A program made the position numbers and the translations under genes. 16,791 nucleotides of DNA from Chromera velia (Eukaryota; Sar; Chromeraceae): the NCBI GenBank assembly GCA_018398765.1, contig JAHBMJ010002687.1, forward strand, positions 1 to 16,791, in the 5' to 3' direction. Positions 8,740 to 16,791 of this stretch are shown one piece after another (position 1 is the stretch's first letter; each line of letters begins with the position of its first letter). The notes beneath the pieces are model-generated. The model ran no database searches. It was given only the letters and a program-made list of their open reading frames with translations, and was not told the DNA's origin.

Positions 8740-8821
8740 CAGGCAGGCCGACAGACTATATGTTTCTTTTTCAGACAGACAGACTATATGTTTCTTCTTC
8801 TTCTCCCTCCTTTTCTTCATC

Positions 8822-8858
<37 letters not shown>

Positions 8859-9003
8859 CTGTCAAACAGAGAGGCAGACAGACAGACTATATGTTTCTTC
8901 TTCTTCTCCCTCCTTTTCTTCATCAGACAGACAGACAGACAGAGAGGCAGACAGACAGACTATATGTTTCTTCTTCTTCTCCCTCCTTTTCTTCATGAAC
9001 ACA

Positions 9004-9037
<34 letters not shown>

Positions 9038-9778
9038 TATATGTTTCTTCTTCTCCCACAGACTATATGTTTCTTCTTCTTCTCCCACAGACAGACAGAC
9101 AGACAGACAGACAGACTATATATTTCTTCTTCTTCTCCCTCTTTTTCTTCATGAACACAATAGACAAAAAGACAGACTGTATGTTTCTTTTTCTTTTTCT
9201 TCTTCTTCTTCTTCTTCTTTCTTCTTCTTCTTTCTTCTTCTTCTTTCTTCTTCTTCTTGCTTCTTCTTCTTGCTTCTTCTTCTTGCTTCTTCTTCTTTCT
9301 TCTTCTTCTTTCTTCTTCTTCTTTCTTCTTCTTCTTCTTTCTTCTTCTTCTTTCTTCTTCTTCTTCTTTCTTCTTCTTCTTCTTTCTTCTTCTTCTTCTT
9401 TCTTCTTCTTCTTCTTCTTTCTTCTTCTTCTTCTTTCTTCTTCTTCTTCTTTCTTCTTCTTCTTCTTCTTTCTTCTTCTTCTTCTTTCTTCTTCTTCTTC
9501 TTCTTCTTCTTCTTCTTCTTCTTCTTCTTTCTTCTTCTTCTTCTTCTTCTTCTTCTTTTTCTTTTTCTTCTTTTTTTTCTTTTTCTTTCTTCTTCCTTCT
9601 TCCTTCTTCCTTCTTCCTTCTTCTTCTTCTTCTTCTTCTGACAGACAGACAGACAGACAGACAGACAGAAAATGACAGACAGACAGACTATATGAACAGA
9701 CAGACAGACAGACAGACTATATGTTTCTTCTTCTCCCTTCTTTTCTTCATGAATACAATAGACAGACAGACAGACAGA
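8740..9778. repeat. Large compound satellite: CAGA arrays, CTATATG block and TTC arrays
   Basis: A composite unit recurs: (CAGA)n, then CTATATG, then TTTCTTCTTCTTCTCCCTCC and TTTTCTTCAT, sometimes followed by GAACACAA or GAATACAATA. About ten CTATATG-like blocks occur (near 8755, 8785, 8887, 8960, 9036, 9063, 9116, 9176, 9690, 9717). One internal TTC segment has expanded to over 450 bp (9184-9639). The long frames of S, F, L and QTDR residues reading across it are low-complexity artefacts, because the repeat contains no stop codons; I do not count them as genes. Confidence 0.9.
9184..9639. repeat. Expanded (TTC)n array, including 354 nt of pure pyrimidine
   Basis: From 9184 the plus strand is pyrimidine except for three G residues at 9259, 9272 and 9285, spaced exactly 13 nt apart. 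From 9286 to 9639 there is no purine at all (354 nt). The array is not simple: runs of four to six CTT units are separated by an extra T, giving a 13- to 19-nt higher-order rhythm. The right side becomes TTCC-rich (9588-9618). On the strand of the MDR gene it reads GAA repeats. Confidence 0.9.
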
Positions 9779-9781
9779 CTG

Positions 9782-9829
9782 AAAAAAAAAAAAAGAGAAA
9801 AAAAAGAAGGGAAAGAAACAAAGAAAAGC
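9782..9829. repeat. Purine-rich tract (A run with scattered G)
   Basis: Nearly 50 nt of A and G with a single C follow the last CAGA block. This is the opposite strand bias to the adjacent TTC array. It lies about 115 bp beyond the MDR stop codon, in that gene's likely 3' region. Confidence 0.6.
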
Positions 9830-9943
9830 GTGAAATCGTCTTCAATTAATCTTCTTGGCTCCTGCCCGCAGCCAAACACCAGTGTTCTAAAACTTGAGGC
9901 AGGCTGCTTGACAGTGTTCTTCTTAGAACGATTCTTCATTTCA

Positions 9944-11065
9944 TTAGTACTCTTCTTCTGCAATTTTGATCACGATTTTTCCATGGGCCCGTCTGCTTTC
10001 GAGCAAGCGGAAGGCAGCAGTCACCCCCTCTTTCGTGAAGTCAAACGGACTTTCGGGACAAACAACAGGACGCAGACGTCCTTCTTTCACGAGCTCAAAC
10101 ACACGACTCATCGACTCACCGTTGACATCGGGTCCAATTACCAAATGGTATTTGGGGGAGCAACAGGAACAGAGGGACGAACCAATGTGCCGACCAAGGG
10201 GCGGTCCGAGAATGGTAAAAAGCCCTAAAGCAGATTTGATCTGAATGTCCCATTCATTCAAAACAAACGCCACAAACTTCCCTCCCTTACACCCAGATTT
10301 CATCATTTTCTTCGCTCTCTGCCACCCCACTGCGCCCTCTGCACAGTCAAACACGGCATCGAACGGCCCTGCGCTCTTCATCTGCTGATTCTCCCACCAG
10401 TTCTCCTCTCTGTGATTCACGACCAGATCGGCACCCAAACCAGACACAATTTGGGTATCTGAAGATGTTGCAGCTACGAATGCAGCCCCTGCATCTTTTG
10501 CCAGCTGCACTATCGAGCTGCCCACACCCCCACTGGCTCCCAACACCAAGACCTTCGCTCCCTTCTTCACGCACCCCAACTCGAACCCGGCAAGAGCGTA
10601 CGAAGCACTGTTTGCTAGCGCTACCGCTTCAACAATGTCGAGATTTTCCGGTTTTCTCGCTGTGTATTTCTCATCCACAATCGCCAATTCCCCCGTGCCC
10701 CCCATTCCAAATGCATCCCAGGTAGACACCACACAGTCTCCCTCCTTGAATGCAGAGCCCTCTGCAACTGCCTCTACGATGCCGCAGATGTCTCCACAGG
10801 GAACGTAGGGAAAGTTGGGCTTTCCCATGATCACCTCTGTGGCTCCAGAGAGACGGCGCAGGTCTCCCGGACTGAGGGAACATGTGAGCACCCTCACGAG
10901 GATTTCCCCTTTTTTGCCTGAGAGGGAAGGCTGAGGGTGGTCGGAGACCTCTTCGAGGACGCGGTCTACTTCCCCGAATTGTGTCACAACGACGGCCTTC
11001 ATCCTCTTCCCCTCACCGTCCCCATCTGACAAGAGGGACTGCGCCTCTCCTTCAGCTGTCGCCAT
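9944..11065 (-). CDS. MDR-family, zinc-free NAD(P)H-dependent oxidoreductase (quinone oxidoreductase-like)
   Basis: The 373-residue product has the medium-chain dehydrogenase/reductase layout. The N-terminal GroES-like part (about 22-150) contains ILVRVLTCSLSPGDLRR and FPYVPCGDICGIVEAV. The Rossmann part has the nucleotide-binding loop GASGGVG at 176-182, followed by QLAKDAGA. The chain ends in the typical AHGKIVIKI. The zinc-binding GHE motif of alcohol dehydrogenases is replaced by PCGD, so this is the zinc-free quinone oxidoreductase / enoyl reductase side of the family; the substrate cannot be told. I chose the ATG at 11065, 21 residues before MKAVVV, which is the usual family start. The frame stays open upstream to 11392, but that part looks non-coding. 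A pyrimidine-rich CTCTTCTCAGCAG just before the ATG looks like the acceptor of a 5' leader intron. No intron breaks the coding region. Confidence 0.9.
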   Translation of the reverse strand: MATAEGEAQSLLSDGDGEGKRMKAVVVTQFGEVDRVLEEVSDHPQPSLSGKKGEILVRVLTCSLSPGDLRRLSGATEVIMGKPNFPYVPCGDICGIVEAVAEGSAFKEGDCVVSTWDAFGMGGTGELAIVDEKYTARKPENLDIVEAVALANSASYALAGFELGCVKKGAKVLVLGASGGVGSSIVQLAKDAGAAFVAATSSDTQIVSGLGADLVVNHREENWWENQQMKSAGPFDAVFDCAEGAVGWQRAKKMMKSGCKGGKFVAFVLNEWDIQIKSALGLFTILGPPLGRHIGSSLCSCCSPKYHLVIGPDVNGESMSRVFELVKEGRLRPVVCPESPFDFTKEGVTAAFRLLESRRAHGKIVIKIAEEEY

Positions 11066-11067
11066 AC

Positions 11068-11100
11068 CTGCTGAGAAGAGCGAAGGAAGAAATTGAACGT
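11068..11100 (-). other. Probable 3' splice acceptor of a leader intron before the MDR start
   Basis: On the minus strand, TTTCTTCCTTCGCTCTTCTCAGCAG ends two bases before the ATG at 11065; only its key parts matter here, a pyrimidine-rich run followed by CAG. If it is used, the exon begins GTATGG and the transcript has an upstream non-coding or short-coding exon that I could not locate. Confidence 0.45.
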
Positions 11101-11940
11101 CTAAAATCAACAAGAGACGTGTGTATCCGAAAACAACACGTCCGTGGACGGAGAAAGTGGAAAGGTCCAAATGAATCTGGAACGGATTTCGGTCATCCAC
11201 ACCGATTTTATTACATTCTTTGGGATCTGACTCATGACTCACTGGAGGAACGCTGCCAGAACGTCGATCTGCGCAAAACTTGCTGTGCCACACTGCCAGA
11301 TCGTCGAACATCTGACATTGCCGTGGCCCCCGGCCATGGTATCTGTTAAGGCCCTTAGCCGCACCTATGGAAAAAAAAAGTCGAATTACCAATAAATCGG
11401 GTTACATTTGCCTTTCGGGACCCGCGCTTTCCGGCAATTGTACAGCGTGTGCATGGCGAACATGCACCTTTTGTCTAACCTTGATGTATCGGTACATATG
11501 TAAAAACACACATGGAGGGGAATTGTACGTAGATTCGATCATCTGTGTAGTTTTCAAGGAAGGCGATAAAGCACACCGTCTAAGTGAAGCTGTTCTGAAT
11601 TGCTCCGTTGTTTGACTATGCTACCAAGCTCAGTGGCAAGTTAAGACATGCCGCCTTACAGAGTGATGAGTAAACCACACCACAACTGAGTGCGCTTGAC
11701 AAAGAGGAAAAACAGTTAATTTGATCTGCAAGAACCTCTTTTTGCCCGTCTTCTTTCTCTCTACTTAGCCCTTCTTATCGTTCTTCAGCACCTGGTTTCT
11801 CAACTTCCTTCTACCTCCACTTGAGGATTTGGGATGCAAAATGCTGTCTATATATAGTGTGTATCACTGTGGATGCTATAGTATTCGCTTTGAAATGTTA
11901 TGGAGAGGCTCACCGCGTATGGGTCCAGCACTTGGTGAGT
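11101..11940. other. Spacer between the MDR gene and the minisatellite
   Basis: Presumably this holds the MDR gene's leader and promoter (minus strand). I see no definite promoter motif. CTATATATAG near 11849 is TATA-like but cannot be assigned. Short open frames (11367-11615, 11821-12129) have no recognisable features. Confidence 0.4.
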
Positions 11941-13350
11941 TCAAGAGGGAGAGATGTGAACAGAAGCCTTTTGGGCCTGTGGATAAAGCTAGGTAAGCAA
12001 GTGTGTGAACAGAAGCCGTTTGGGCGTGTGAGTGAATGTTTGAACGTGCGGGTGCATGGAGAAAGAGGGGCATGGAAAGGAAGTGTATGTAGTAACAGAA
12101 TCCGCTTAGGCCTGCAGGTGGATGAATAAAGAGAGACGGAGAGAGCGAGCCTGTTTATGAGTATGTATGAGTGTGTGAACAGAAGCCGCTTGGGCCCGCG
12201 GATGAATGAAGAGAGATCAATTGTGTGTTATTGAAGAAAAGCCGCTTAGACCGCTGGTTAGGCCTGTAGATGAATGAAGAGAGATCAAGTGTGTGAACAG
12301 AAACATACAGAAGCCGCTTGGGCCTATGGATGAGTGAAGAGAGATAGGGAGAACGAGTGTGTGAATAGAAGCCGTTTGGACGTGTAGGTGAATGAAAGGA
12401 GACAAGGAGATACAAGGAGAGCGAGTGTGTGAATAGAAGCCGCTTGGGCATGTGGGTGAATGAAGGGAGACAAGGAGATACAAGGAGAGCGAGTGTGTAA
12501 ACAGAAGCTGCTTGGGCGTGTGGGTGAATGAAGGGAGACCAGAAGATACAAGGAGAGCGAGTGTGTGAACAGAAGCCGGTTAGGCGTATGGGTGAAGAAA
12601 GAGAGACAAGGAGAACGAGTATGTGAACAGAAGCTAGGAACAGGAGCCGTTTAGGCCCATGAATGAATAAAGAGGGATCAATGGTGTGTTATTGAACAAA
12701 AGCCGTTCGGGCCTATAGCTAGGCCTGTTGATGAATGAAGAGATATCAAGTGCGTGAACAGAAGCCACTTGGGCCTGCTGATGAATTAAGAGAGACAGGG
12801 AGAGTGAGTGTGCGAACAGAAACCGTTTGGGCGTGTGCGTGAATGAAGAGAGATAAGGAGATACCTAGGGAGATATAAGGAGAGCGAGTGTGTGAACAGA
12901 AGCCGCTTGGGCCTTATGCAGTAAATCAATGAAGAATAATGAAGAGAGACATGGAGAGCAAGTGTGTAAACAGAAGCCGTTTGGGGCGTCACAACGGTGT
13001 GGGTACATGAACACAGACAGAGAAACTTTAAGCGAGTGTGTAAACCAGTGTGAACACTGTCAGGCTAGGTGAATAGGAGCCGGTTGGGCGTGTGGGTGAA
13101 TGAAGAGGGACAAGGACTCGCACAAGCATGTCAGCAGAAGATATTTGCATGGGCGTGTAGGTATCTGAATGAATAGAGACAGCCTGTCACTAAGAGAGAA
13201 TGAAACTCAGTATGTAAACAGAATTTTAAGCCGCTAGGGCCTGTGGGTAAATAGAAATAAACGAAGAGAGACAGAGAGAGCGAGTGTGTGAACAAAAGCC
13301 GTTCGGGTGTGTAGATGTAAGAGTATTAATAGAAGCCGTTAACTTTGGGC
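11941..13350. repeat. Degenerate minisatellite, about 20 units of 56-70 bp
   Basis: The unit core is GTGTGAACAGAAGCCG followed by YTTGGGC, then a GTGTGGGTGAATGAAGAGAG-type block and sometimes GACAAGGAGATACAAGGAGA and GCGAG. Cores lie near 11961, 12011, 12180, 12309, 12366, 12434, 12500, 12568, 12697, 12759, 12817, 12897, 12973, 13075 and 13292, with weaker ones between. The best-kept run (12366-12568) has a 66-68 bp period. A variant carrying ATCAAT(T/G)GTGTGTTATTGAA occurs at 12216 and 12677, suggesting a 461-bp higher-order duplication. Minus-strand frames rich in HTRSP, SLF and RPNGF are by-products of the repeat. Confidence 0.9.
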
Positions 13351-13355
13351 ATGTG

Positions 13356-13496
13356 AGTGAGTGATCAAAGAGAAACAGGGAAAATGAGGGAGTAAGTGAG
13401 TGAGCAAGTGAGACAGTGAGTGAGTGAATTAGTGAGGAAAGCAAGAATGACTCAGTGAGTCAGTGACTAAGTGTGTTGGTGAGTGAGTAAGTGAGC
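13356..13496. repeat. Degenerate GTGA/TGAG tetranucleotide tract
   Basis: TGAGTGAG-type repeats with many substitutions directly follow the last minisatellite unit (for example GTGAGTGAGTGA near 13355 and 13419). It is a simple repeat, probably derived from slippage at the minisatellite edge. Confidence 0.6.
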
Positions 13497-14770
13497 ACAA
13501 TCAACTACAGCAACTAATACAGCAAGCGTAGCAAGCGTATAGTTTAGGACCTATATAACGTTGTGTTCAAATATTTTATAGACTAGCTCACAGTCTCAGT
13601 CACAGTCAGATGATTTAAAAGAGCAAGTTGATAATAGAAGGCATATATAATGTTTGGCTACTACACATGCTACTATGCTACTACTAGAATGGCCAAAATA
13701 TAAATGAAAGTAAATGAAAGAAACATTACAGCATGTGTGTCTGTATGTAAAAGACTTATATATTGACTCCGTAAATAAAAAATAAAAATGTAAGTAGATT
13801 TAAGTGGGAAGCACTGTAATTTTTTTTTTAATAAGCAAAAATCAGTTGTTAAAGATTTATCAGTAATGTATTACTACGGTTACAATTTCATTCTCTTTTT
13901 CACGTTTATTCACGTTAATACCATATGTTAGCGAAGTCCTTGTACATCATTAATTTTCTTATTAGCAAACATATCTAATAGCAGAGCTTTTCAATCTTAT
14001 TTCTTCTTCTCAACCGTCTTAAAGCCTGTCCAGCCGTCTCCGGCCCTCTACGGCATTTACAGATACCGCGGCTACGCCTTTGCGCAGCCAACAACCGTGA
14101 TTGAGGGTTTTATCATGCACCATATATTAATATATGGAAAGGGGAACCTGTTGCATGCGTGTACCATGATCATGGACGCACCTCTCAGTACTATAGGAGT
14201 TCACGCGGAGCCAGACCAAACCAGACAACGGAGCGGGAACGCAGGTTCAGCTGGAACGAACTACACGTGCGCACGTACGCAGGCCGGGGTCGGGCCCTGA
14301 GGCGTGAGCGCGACTGAACGCCGATTGCGTCACGCAGAGAATCGTCGCGGACGGAGAATCGGCAAGAGCCGAATAATGACAAAAAGGAGACAGGAATAGC
14401 AAGGAGAGACAGCAAAGAAATAGGCTAACAAGAAGAGAGCAAGCTGTAAAAGCGAGAGACGGCAAGCGAGACGGCCTAAAAGAGTGTTGAAAAGTGAATT
14501 GGTGCATGTTTTTTTTTACCTACGAAAAACCGGAATTGGTGGAGGGGTAAAAATGAAAGAACGACCGAGGATTTCGCGTTTGAGGGACCGAACTGACGGA
14601 AGTTGCAGGGCCCGCCGGACAGAATACACTGCGTGCGCACGTGGCGTGACGGATCGATCGATCATTGCAAGGTCAGCGCACAGGGTGGCATGCAGGGGTG
14701 AACTGCGTAACCGTTCGCGCAGCTTGCGGCGAGAACCCAGACCCAGTCCCCTCATTGTGTCACCGTACCT
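13497..14770. other. Spacer upstream of the plus-strand gene
   Basis: 13500-14050 is AT-rich with no coding signal. GGCTACGC-CTTT-GCGCAGCC (14072-14091) is a stem of 8 bp with one mismatch. CCATATATTAATATATGG (14120-14137) is a perfect 18-bp palindrome. From about 14190 to 14770 the sequence becomes GC- and CpG-rich, which would fit a promoter or leader for the gene beginning near 14836. TGCGTCACGCAG at about 14325 resembles a CRE-type site. Open frames here (14097-14300, 14484-14795) look non-coding. Confidence 0.4.
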
Positions 14771-14835
14771 GCTGAATGCGTTCAGGTCTCCCTAAGCAGC
14801 GCTTAGTCCTTAAGAGGAAGACGGCAAAGGGCGGG

Positions 14836-16329
14836 ATGGACGAAGGAAGAGAGAACGGCCAGCGTGACGCGGGGGCAGCGGCAGCAGCCAATGGAGAGCT
14901 TCCAGAGGGACCCCCGCAGGACGCGAGAGAGCAGTCCACAGGGGGAGAAACTAACACGGAAAGGCGTGCTGCACTGAAGGCGGCAGCAGAGCTGCTTGCG
15001 AGCGAAGCAGGTCAGTGCAGGATCAACAAAGCAGGCAGAGAGACGAAGTGAGCGAGACACTGCCCGAGCGAAGGAGTACAGAAGGCTCGCCGCAAGGGAG
15101 TCACAATGAGTACAAATGAGTACAAAGCGTGTAAAAGGGGAACGAGCGTTCACCGCATATCTGCCAGACATGGTACAACAACCAATGCATGACTAAGCAT
15201 TAGATAACAGCCCCCCCTGTGTTTGCGCCCGTATGCAGCTCAAGACCTCCTCGGCGAAGAGGAGAGAAAGAGGCTCAAGGAGACGTGGGGTGCGAAGAAG
15301 GAGGAGGACAAGAAGAGAGAGAAGGCGGAGAGAGAGCGCCTCCGCAGAGCTGAGCAGAAGCGGAAGCGAGCAGACCTGGAGGCCAAGATCGAATCCTTCA
15401 TGGCCGAAAAGGCCGCAGAGGATTCGGAAGACGAGGTCGTAATCACGAGGGGAGCCGCCGCGGGCGGAAGTGGTGCCAAGCGCCTCAGAGGCCCCGCCGC
15501 GCATGGCGAGTCTGACGACGATGGGGAGGGTGATAAGGACGAGGACATGATCATCTCCCAGATTACGGCAGGTGAGCGGAGGAAGAGGCATGAAAGGAGA
15601 GTGAAAAAGACGGGGGGATGGAAAGTGAATCTGTATGCCCCCGCACCCAAAGTAGAGCAGGACGGGACCTGCATCCTCCCCACAGACACGACCACGGCTG
15701 GGGCTCTCGCGAGAGGCCCGAACACCGAAGGAGAACACAAGGTTCAGAGAAAGTGGGAGTTAGTGTCGGTGAAAGGGGTGACGAAGGAGATGGCGGCCCA
15801 AATCACAAGAGAGAGAGATGGGCTGTCTGAAAACACAGACGAGAAAGAGTGTGTGAGGGCGCAGAGCACTGCCGAGGCAGCGGCCACCTTCGTCCGCTAT
15901 ATGGACGGATGTAGCGAGTTCCCCGACCTCCAGCAGGCGGCGTTGGAGGCGGGGGGACAAGCGCTTGACGCCACGAGAGTCGGAGCGCCCACACACCCCC
16001 ACGCGACTGATTTGATTTTCCTTCTCCTCGCTCTTGCCTTCAAGAGACTGTCACAGTTGAGGGACAGAGCCGCACACATCGAGCACCGCATGAGCAGTGT
16101 CGAGGCCAAGATACTGCGCATGGGGCAGCCGGCCCCGCAGTATGTGACCCAAGCGCACCTCCAACTGGCGTCGGCAGGTAAGCAGCAGCAGCGGAAGAAC
16201 GGGGGAGCAGCCGCAGCAGCCAGCTCGGGGGGTCCCTCCGTGTGTGGCATCTGTGCGGCCAAGAACCGCTACGAGGTCAAGGTTCTGGGAAAGCAGGCAG
16301 CCGACCCCGCGAGTATGAAGCATGCATAG
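14836..16329 (+). CDS. Spliced gene for an unrecognised, charged, probably nuclear protein
   Basis: Exon 1 (14836-15010) ends at CAG/GTCAGT and exon 2 starts at 15239 after TATGCAG. The junction phase fits (G plus CT gives Ala), and the 228-bp intron has a CTAAG branch-like site. I chose the ATG at 14836 for its G at -3 and +4; 14776 is in frame but in poor context. Read through to the TAG at 16327-16329, the protein has 421 residues. It has a low-complexity Ala/Gly/Glu start and a long charged helix (about 65-115, GEEERKRLKETWGAKKEEDK then KREKAERERLRRAEQKRKR). An acidic patch (SEDEDEV-like) and a second acidic run follow, then a Leu-rich helix RLSQLRDRAAHIEHRMSSVE. A CGIC pair lies near residue 394. 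Strong donors inside the frame (GTGAGC 15572, GTAAGC 16178) make the middle and 3' end uncertain. No family recognised; nuclear location is inferred from the basic clusters. Confidence 0.65.
15011..15238 (+). other. Intron 1 of the plus-strand charged-protein gene
   Basis: Donor GTCAGT after GCAG, acceptor TTTGCGCCCGTATGCAG with a C and T run before it, and a CTAAG-type branch site near 15192. Removing 228 bp joins the two coding blocks in phase, and the intron itself has in-frame stops (TGA at the end of the first open frame, 15049-15051). Confidence 0.75.
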
Positions 16330-16791
16330 GCAGATTGCCCGAATTAAGGGCTGCCTGACTGCGAGGGCTTCAAGATGATTGACCAGCTGTTCAGAGCATC
16401 CTCCAAAAAGCAGTAAAGAGGGGAGTAGCGTAGAGATGCAGGCTGAGAAGGAAAAGAGGGCATTGTCAGGTGTTGCTGGGGCAGCGGCATGACAGTGCGA
16501 TCTGTGGTGAGTACAGACAGACGGTTGAAAGGGGGGCACGGGCAAGGGAAGCGTGAGAGCGGGCTTAGGCGGTCCATGCAGTTGCCCCACCGGCATCCGC
16601 CTAGAAAGGGGAGAGTCAGAGACCCTTCAAAGTGCAGCAGCGGGGGGAGCCTCAGGGAGCTACGCCCTCATCCAGCATCCGCCCGCGCGACGAAGGCTGT
16701 ACTAGGCCGGATGATGCGGTTACGCAGGATGCAGGAAGGAGGGCAGGGTGTGTGAGAAAAGGAGGAAGTGCGCTAGTCAGCGAAACGTCCC
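16330..16791 (+). other. 3' side of the charged-protein gene: possible further exons
   Basis: Frame 1 between 16348 and 16416 reads GLPDCEGFKMIDQLFRASSK and ends KQ then TAA. This would join in phase to the donor at 16178 through an acceptor at 16348, although the pyrimidine tract there is weak. A little further, 16437-16492 reads MQAEKEKRALSGVAGAAA then TGA, and a strong donor GTGAGT lies near 16508. I cannot tell which, if any, are exons. The open frame 16489-16755 looks non-coding. Confidence 0.35.

Noticed and set aside
8719-10228. Three overlapping long plus-strand frames of S, F, L and QTDR residues
   Set aside because: They exist because TTC and CAGA repeats contain no stop codon in these frames. 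All three phases give similar low-complexity peptides and the repeat interruptions shift frame freely.
11066-11392. N-terminal extension of the MDR protein by 109 residues
   Set aside because: The extension shows no targeting signal or family similarity and a splice acceptor lies at its junction with the conserved part.
12155-12992. Several minus-strand frames with repeated HTRSP and PNGF peptides
   Set aside because: They track the minisatellite unit in different frames. Unit lengths are not multiples of three and no single frame persists.
14484-14795. 103-residue plus-strand frame before the charged-protein gene
   Set aside because: Arg- and Ser-rich translation of CpG-rich sequence; the opposite strand is also open and no splice site links it convincingly to exon 1.

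Overview
This is a stretch of a nuclear genome from a single-celled eukaryote. It has GT-AG spliceosomal introns with pyrimidine-rich acceptors, long spacers, many transposon remnants and very large simple-sequence arrays. No bacterial-style operon or CRISPR array is visible. My best guess is an alveolate such as a chromerid. That rests only on general style (repeat-rich genome, coding exons richer in GC than the spacers, a Copia-like RNase H ending in ADGLTKW) and is not proven.

Layout. 1-1120: the 3' end of a frameshifted Ty1/Copia-type retrotransposon (end of reverse transcriptase plus RNase H), its polypurine tract and the start of a 3' LTR. 1127-3860: a nest of non-autonomous DNA transposons. 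One is a 792-bp hAT-type element with an 8-bp target duplication. Another is a 1490-bp hAT-like element. A 463-bp AT-rich MITE with a 9-bp duplication sits inside the second. 3900-4080: a tRNA-like sequence with A and B boxes next to short repeats. 4838-5585 (perhaps to about 6560): the 3' part of a minus-strand, intron-containing gene for a charged coiled-coil protein I do not recognise. 5586-8740: introns or spacer with microsatellites. 8740-9780: a compound satellite of CAGA repeats, a CTATATG block and a huge TTC array that includes 354 nt of uninterrupted pyrimidine. 9944-11065: the only gene assigned to a family here, a minus-strand zinc-free MDR (quinone-oxidoreductase-like) enzyme. 11941-13350: a degenerate minisatellite of about 56-70 bp units. 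14836-16329: a plus-strand spliced gene for an unknown charged, probably nuclear, protein whose 3' splicing is ambiguous.

The three cellular genes show no common pathway; they look like independent eukaryotic genes separated by repeats. I found no convincing new biological system. The strongest unusual material is the nested transposon cluster, the compound satellite with its long pyrimidine tract at the 3' side of the MDR gene, and the ambiguous 3' ends of the two unknown genes.
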